From Isosphaeraceae bacterium (GTDB lineage Bacteria; Planctomycetota; Planctomycetia; Isosphaerales; Isosphaeraceae), in NCBI GenBank assembly GCA_031291845.1, contig JARLIH010000393.1:1-42669 (forward strand): a stretch of DNA of 42,669 bases, read 5' to 3'. This document shows positions 42,174 through 42,669 of the stretch, piece after piece. The position numbers and the translations under genes were made by a program. The first letter of the stretch is position 1, and each line of letters begins with the position of its first letter. Under the pieces are notes generated by a model. That model searched no databases, had not been told where the DNA came from, and saw nothing but the letters and a program-made list of their open reading frames with translations.

Positions 42174-42669
42174 ATGAACCAGAAGACGGGCTGCCCGGGG
42201 CCTTTGGCGGTCTCGCGTCGACGCATGCTGCAGATCGGCGGAATCAACCTCCTGGGGCTGAGCTTGCCGCGGGTCTTGCACGCCGAGGCGAAAGCGAGGA
42301 GCGCGGGGCTGACGCCGACCGCCGACGCCTGCATCCTCGTCTTCCTCGACGGCGGGCCGAGTCATCTCGACATGTGGGACATGAAGCCGGACGCGCCGGC
42401 TGAGATTCGTGGGGAATTCAAGCCGATCGCCACGAGTCTTCCCGGCGTTCAGTTTTCCGAGCACATGCCGCTGATGGCCCGGCAGATGCATCTCTGCACG
42501 TTGATCCGGTCGGCCCACCACAGCGTTAACAACTCGCACGGGGCCGCCGTGTACACGGCGCTGACCGGTCTCGACCGCGGGGAGGTCGGCGGAGTCGCCA
42601 GCGCGACCGACTACCCTGCGCTCGGCTCGGTCGTGGGGATGTACCGGCCGCCGGAGACCCCGGTCGTCC
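42174..42669 (+). CDS. DUF1501 domain protein, Tat-exported (3' end outside window)
   Basis: The first 165 residues from ATG at 42174. A twin-arginine signal SRRRMLQIGGINLLGLSLPR lies at ~15-34. DUF1501 blocks follow: ACILVFLDGGPSHLDMWDMK, GVQFSEHMPLMARQMH, TLIRSAHHSVNNSHGAAVYT and the LGSVVGMYRPP segment. This is the second DUF1501 gene of the window and differs from the one at 18375-19799. It follows the DUF1080 gene by 112 bases on the same strand. The remainder, including the rest of the DUF1501 domain, lies beyond the edge. Confidence 0.92.
   Translation, partial: MNQKTGCPGPLAVSRRRMLQIGGINLLGLSLPRVLHAEAKARSAGLTPTADACILVFLDGGPSHLDMWDMKPDAPAEIRGEFKPIATSLPGVQFSEHMPLMARQMHLCTLIRSAHHSVNNSHGAAVYTALTGLDRGEVGGVASATDYPALGSVVGMYRPPETPVV

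Overview
This window comes from a planctomycete, most likely a high-GC Isosphaeraceae- or Gemmataceae-like bacterium. The diagnosis rests on protein families largely confined to that phylum: DUF1501 Tat proteins, DUF1549/DUF1553 cytochromes, a DUF1559 pilin-like protein with an H-X9-DG tail, a PVC-type CxxCH protein, DUF1080, LEPR-XLL-like N-termini, and an ECF sigma factor fused to a membrane-anchored domain. No plasmid, phage or CRISPR module is visible.

Layout. 1-2102 (minus): ECF sigma factor fused in frame to a transmembrane/extracytoplasmic C-terminus, cut by the window edge. 2103-3013: non-coding stretch with fragments of a tyrosine recombinase and an IS110 transposase. 3014-4225 (minus): Tat-exported aldo/keto-reductase-like ferredoxin protein without the usual catalytic tetrad. 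4226-5270: a possible orphan ORF and a hairpin repeat. 5271-6917: arylsulfotransferase-family protein. 7054-8505 (minus): TPR protein with a Cys-rich tail. 9408-12084: M61 peptidase and a DHFR-like reductase. 12368-12442 (minus): tRNA-Pro(CGG). 12569-14922 (minus): DUF1559 protein and a PQQ/sorbosone-dehydrogenase-like protein. 15104-18078 (plus): M20 hydrolase and class III aminotransferase, with related palindromic repeats on either side of the aminotransferase.

18375-27177 (minus) is a tight four-gene operon: DUF1549/DUF1553 cytochrome, PPC-domain protein, WD40 protein with a c-type haem site, and DUF1501 Tat protein. It looks like an exported redox/surface complex of unknown function. 27733-30889 holds a six-bladed Kelch protein coupled to an esterase-like hydrolase that carries a one-base frameshift. 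30993-34196 holds a coiled-coil exported protein, a LEPR-XLL hydrolase and a small c-type cytochrome.

34633-42669 (plus) is a co-directional cluster: D-aminoacylase-like amidohydrolase, PVC-type CxxCH protein, two translationally coupled amidohydrolase-2 proteins (the second apparently lacking metal ligands), DUF1080 protein and the start of a second DUF1501 protein. This is the usual look of planctomycete periplasmic degradation loci, but no substrate can be read from sequence.

The most striking structural signals are non-coding. Several palindromic repeat families sit at gene borders. One copy (36324-36453) lies inside the 5' end of the CxxCH gene, where its right arm supplies part of the signal-peptide hydrophobic core. 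I could not run searches; family calls come from recognising motifs in translations.
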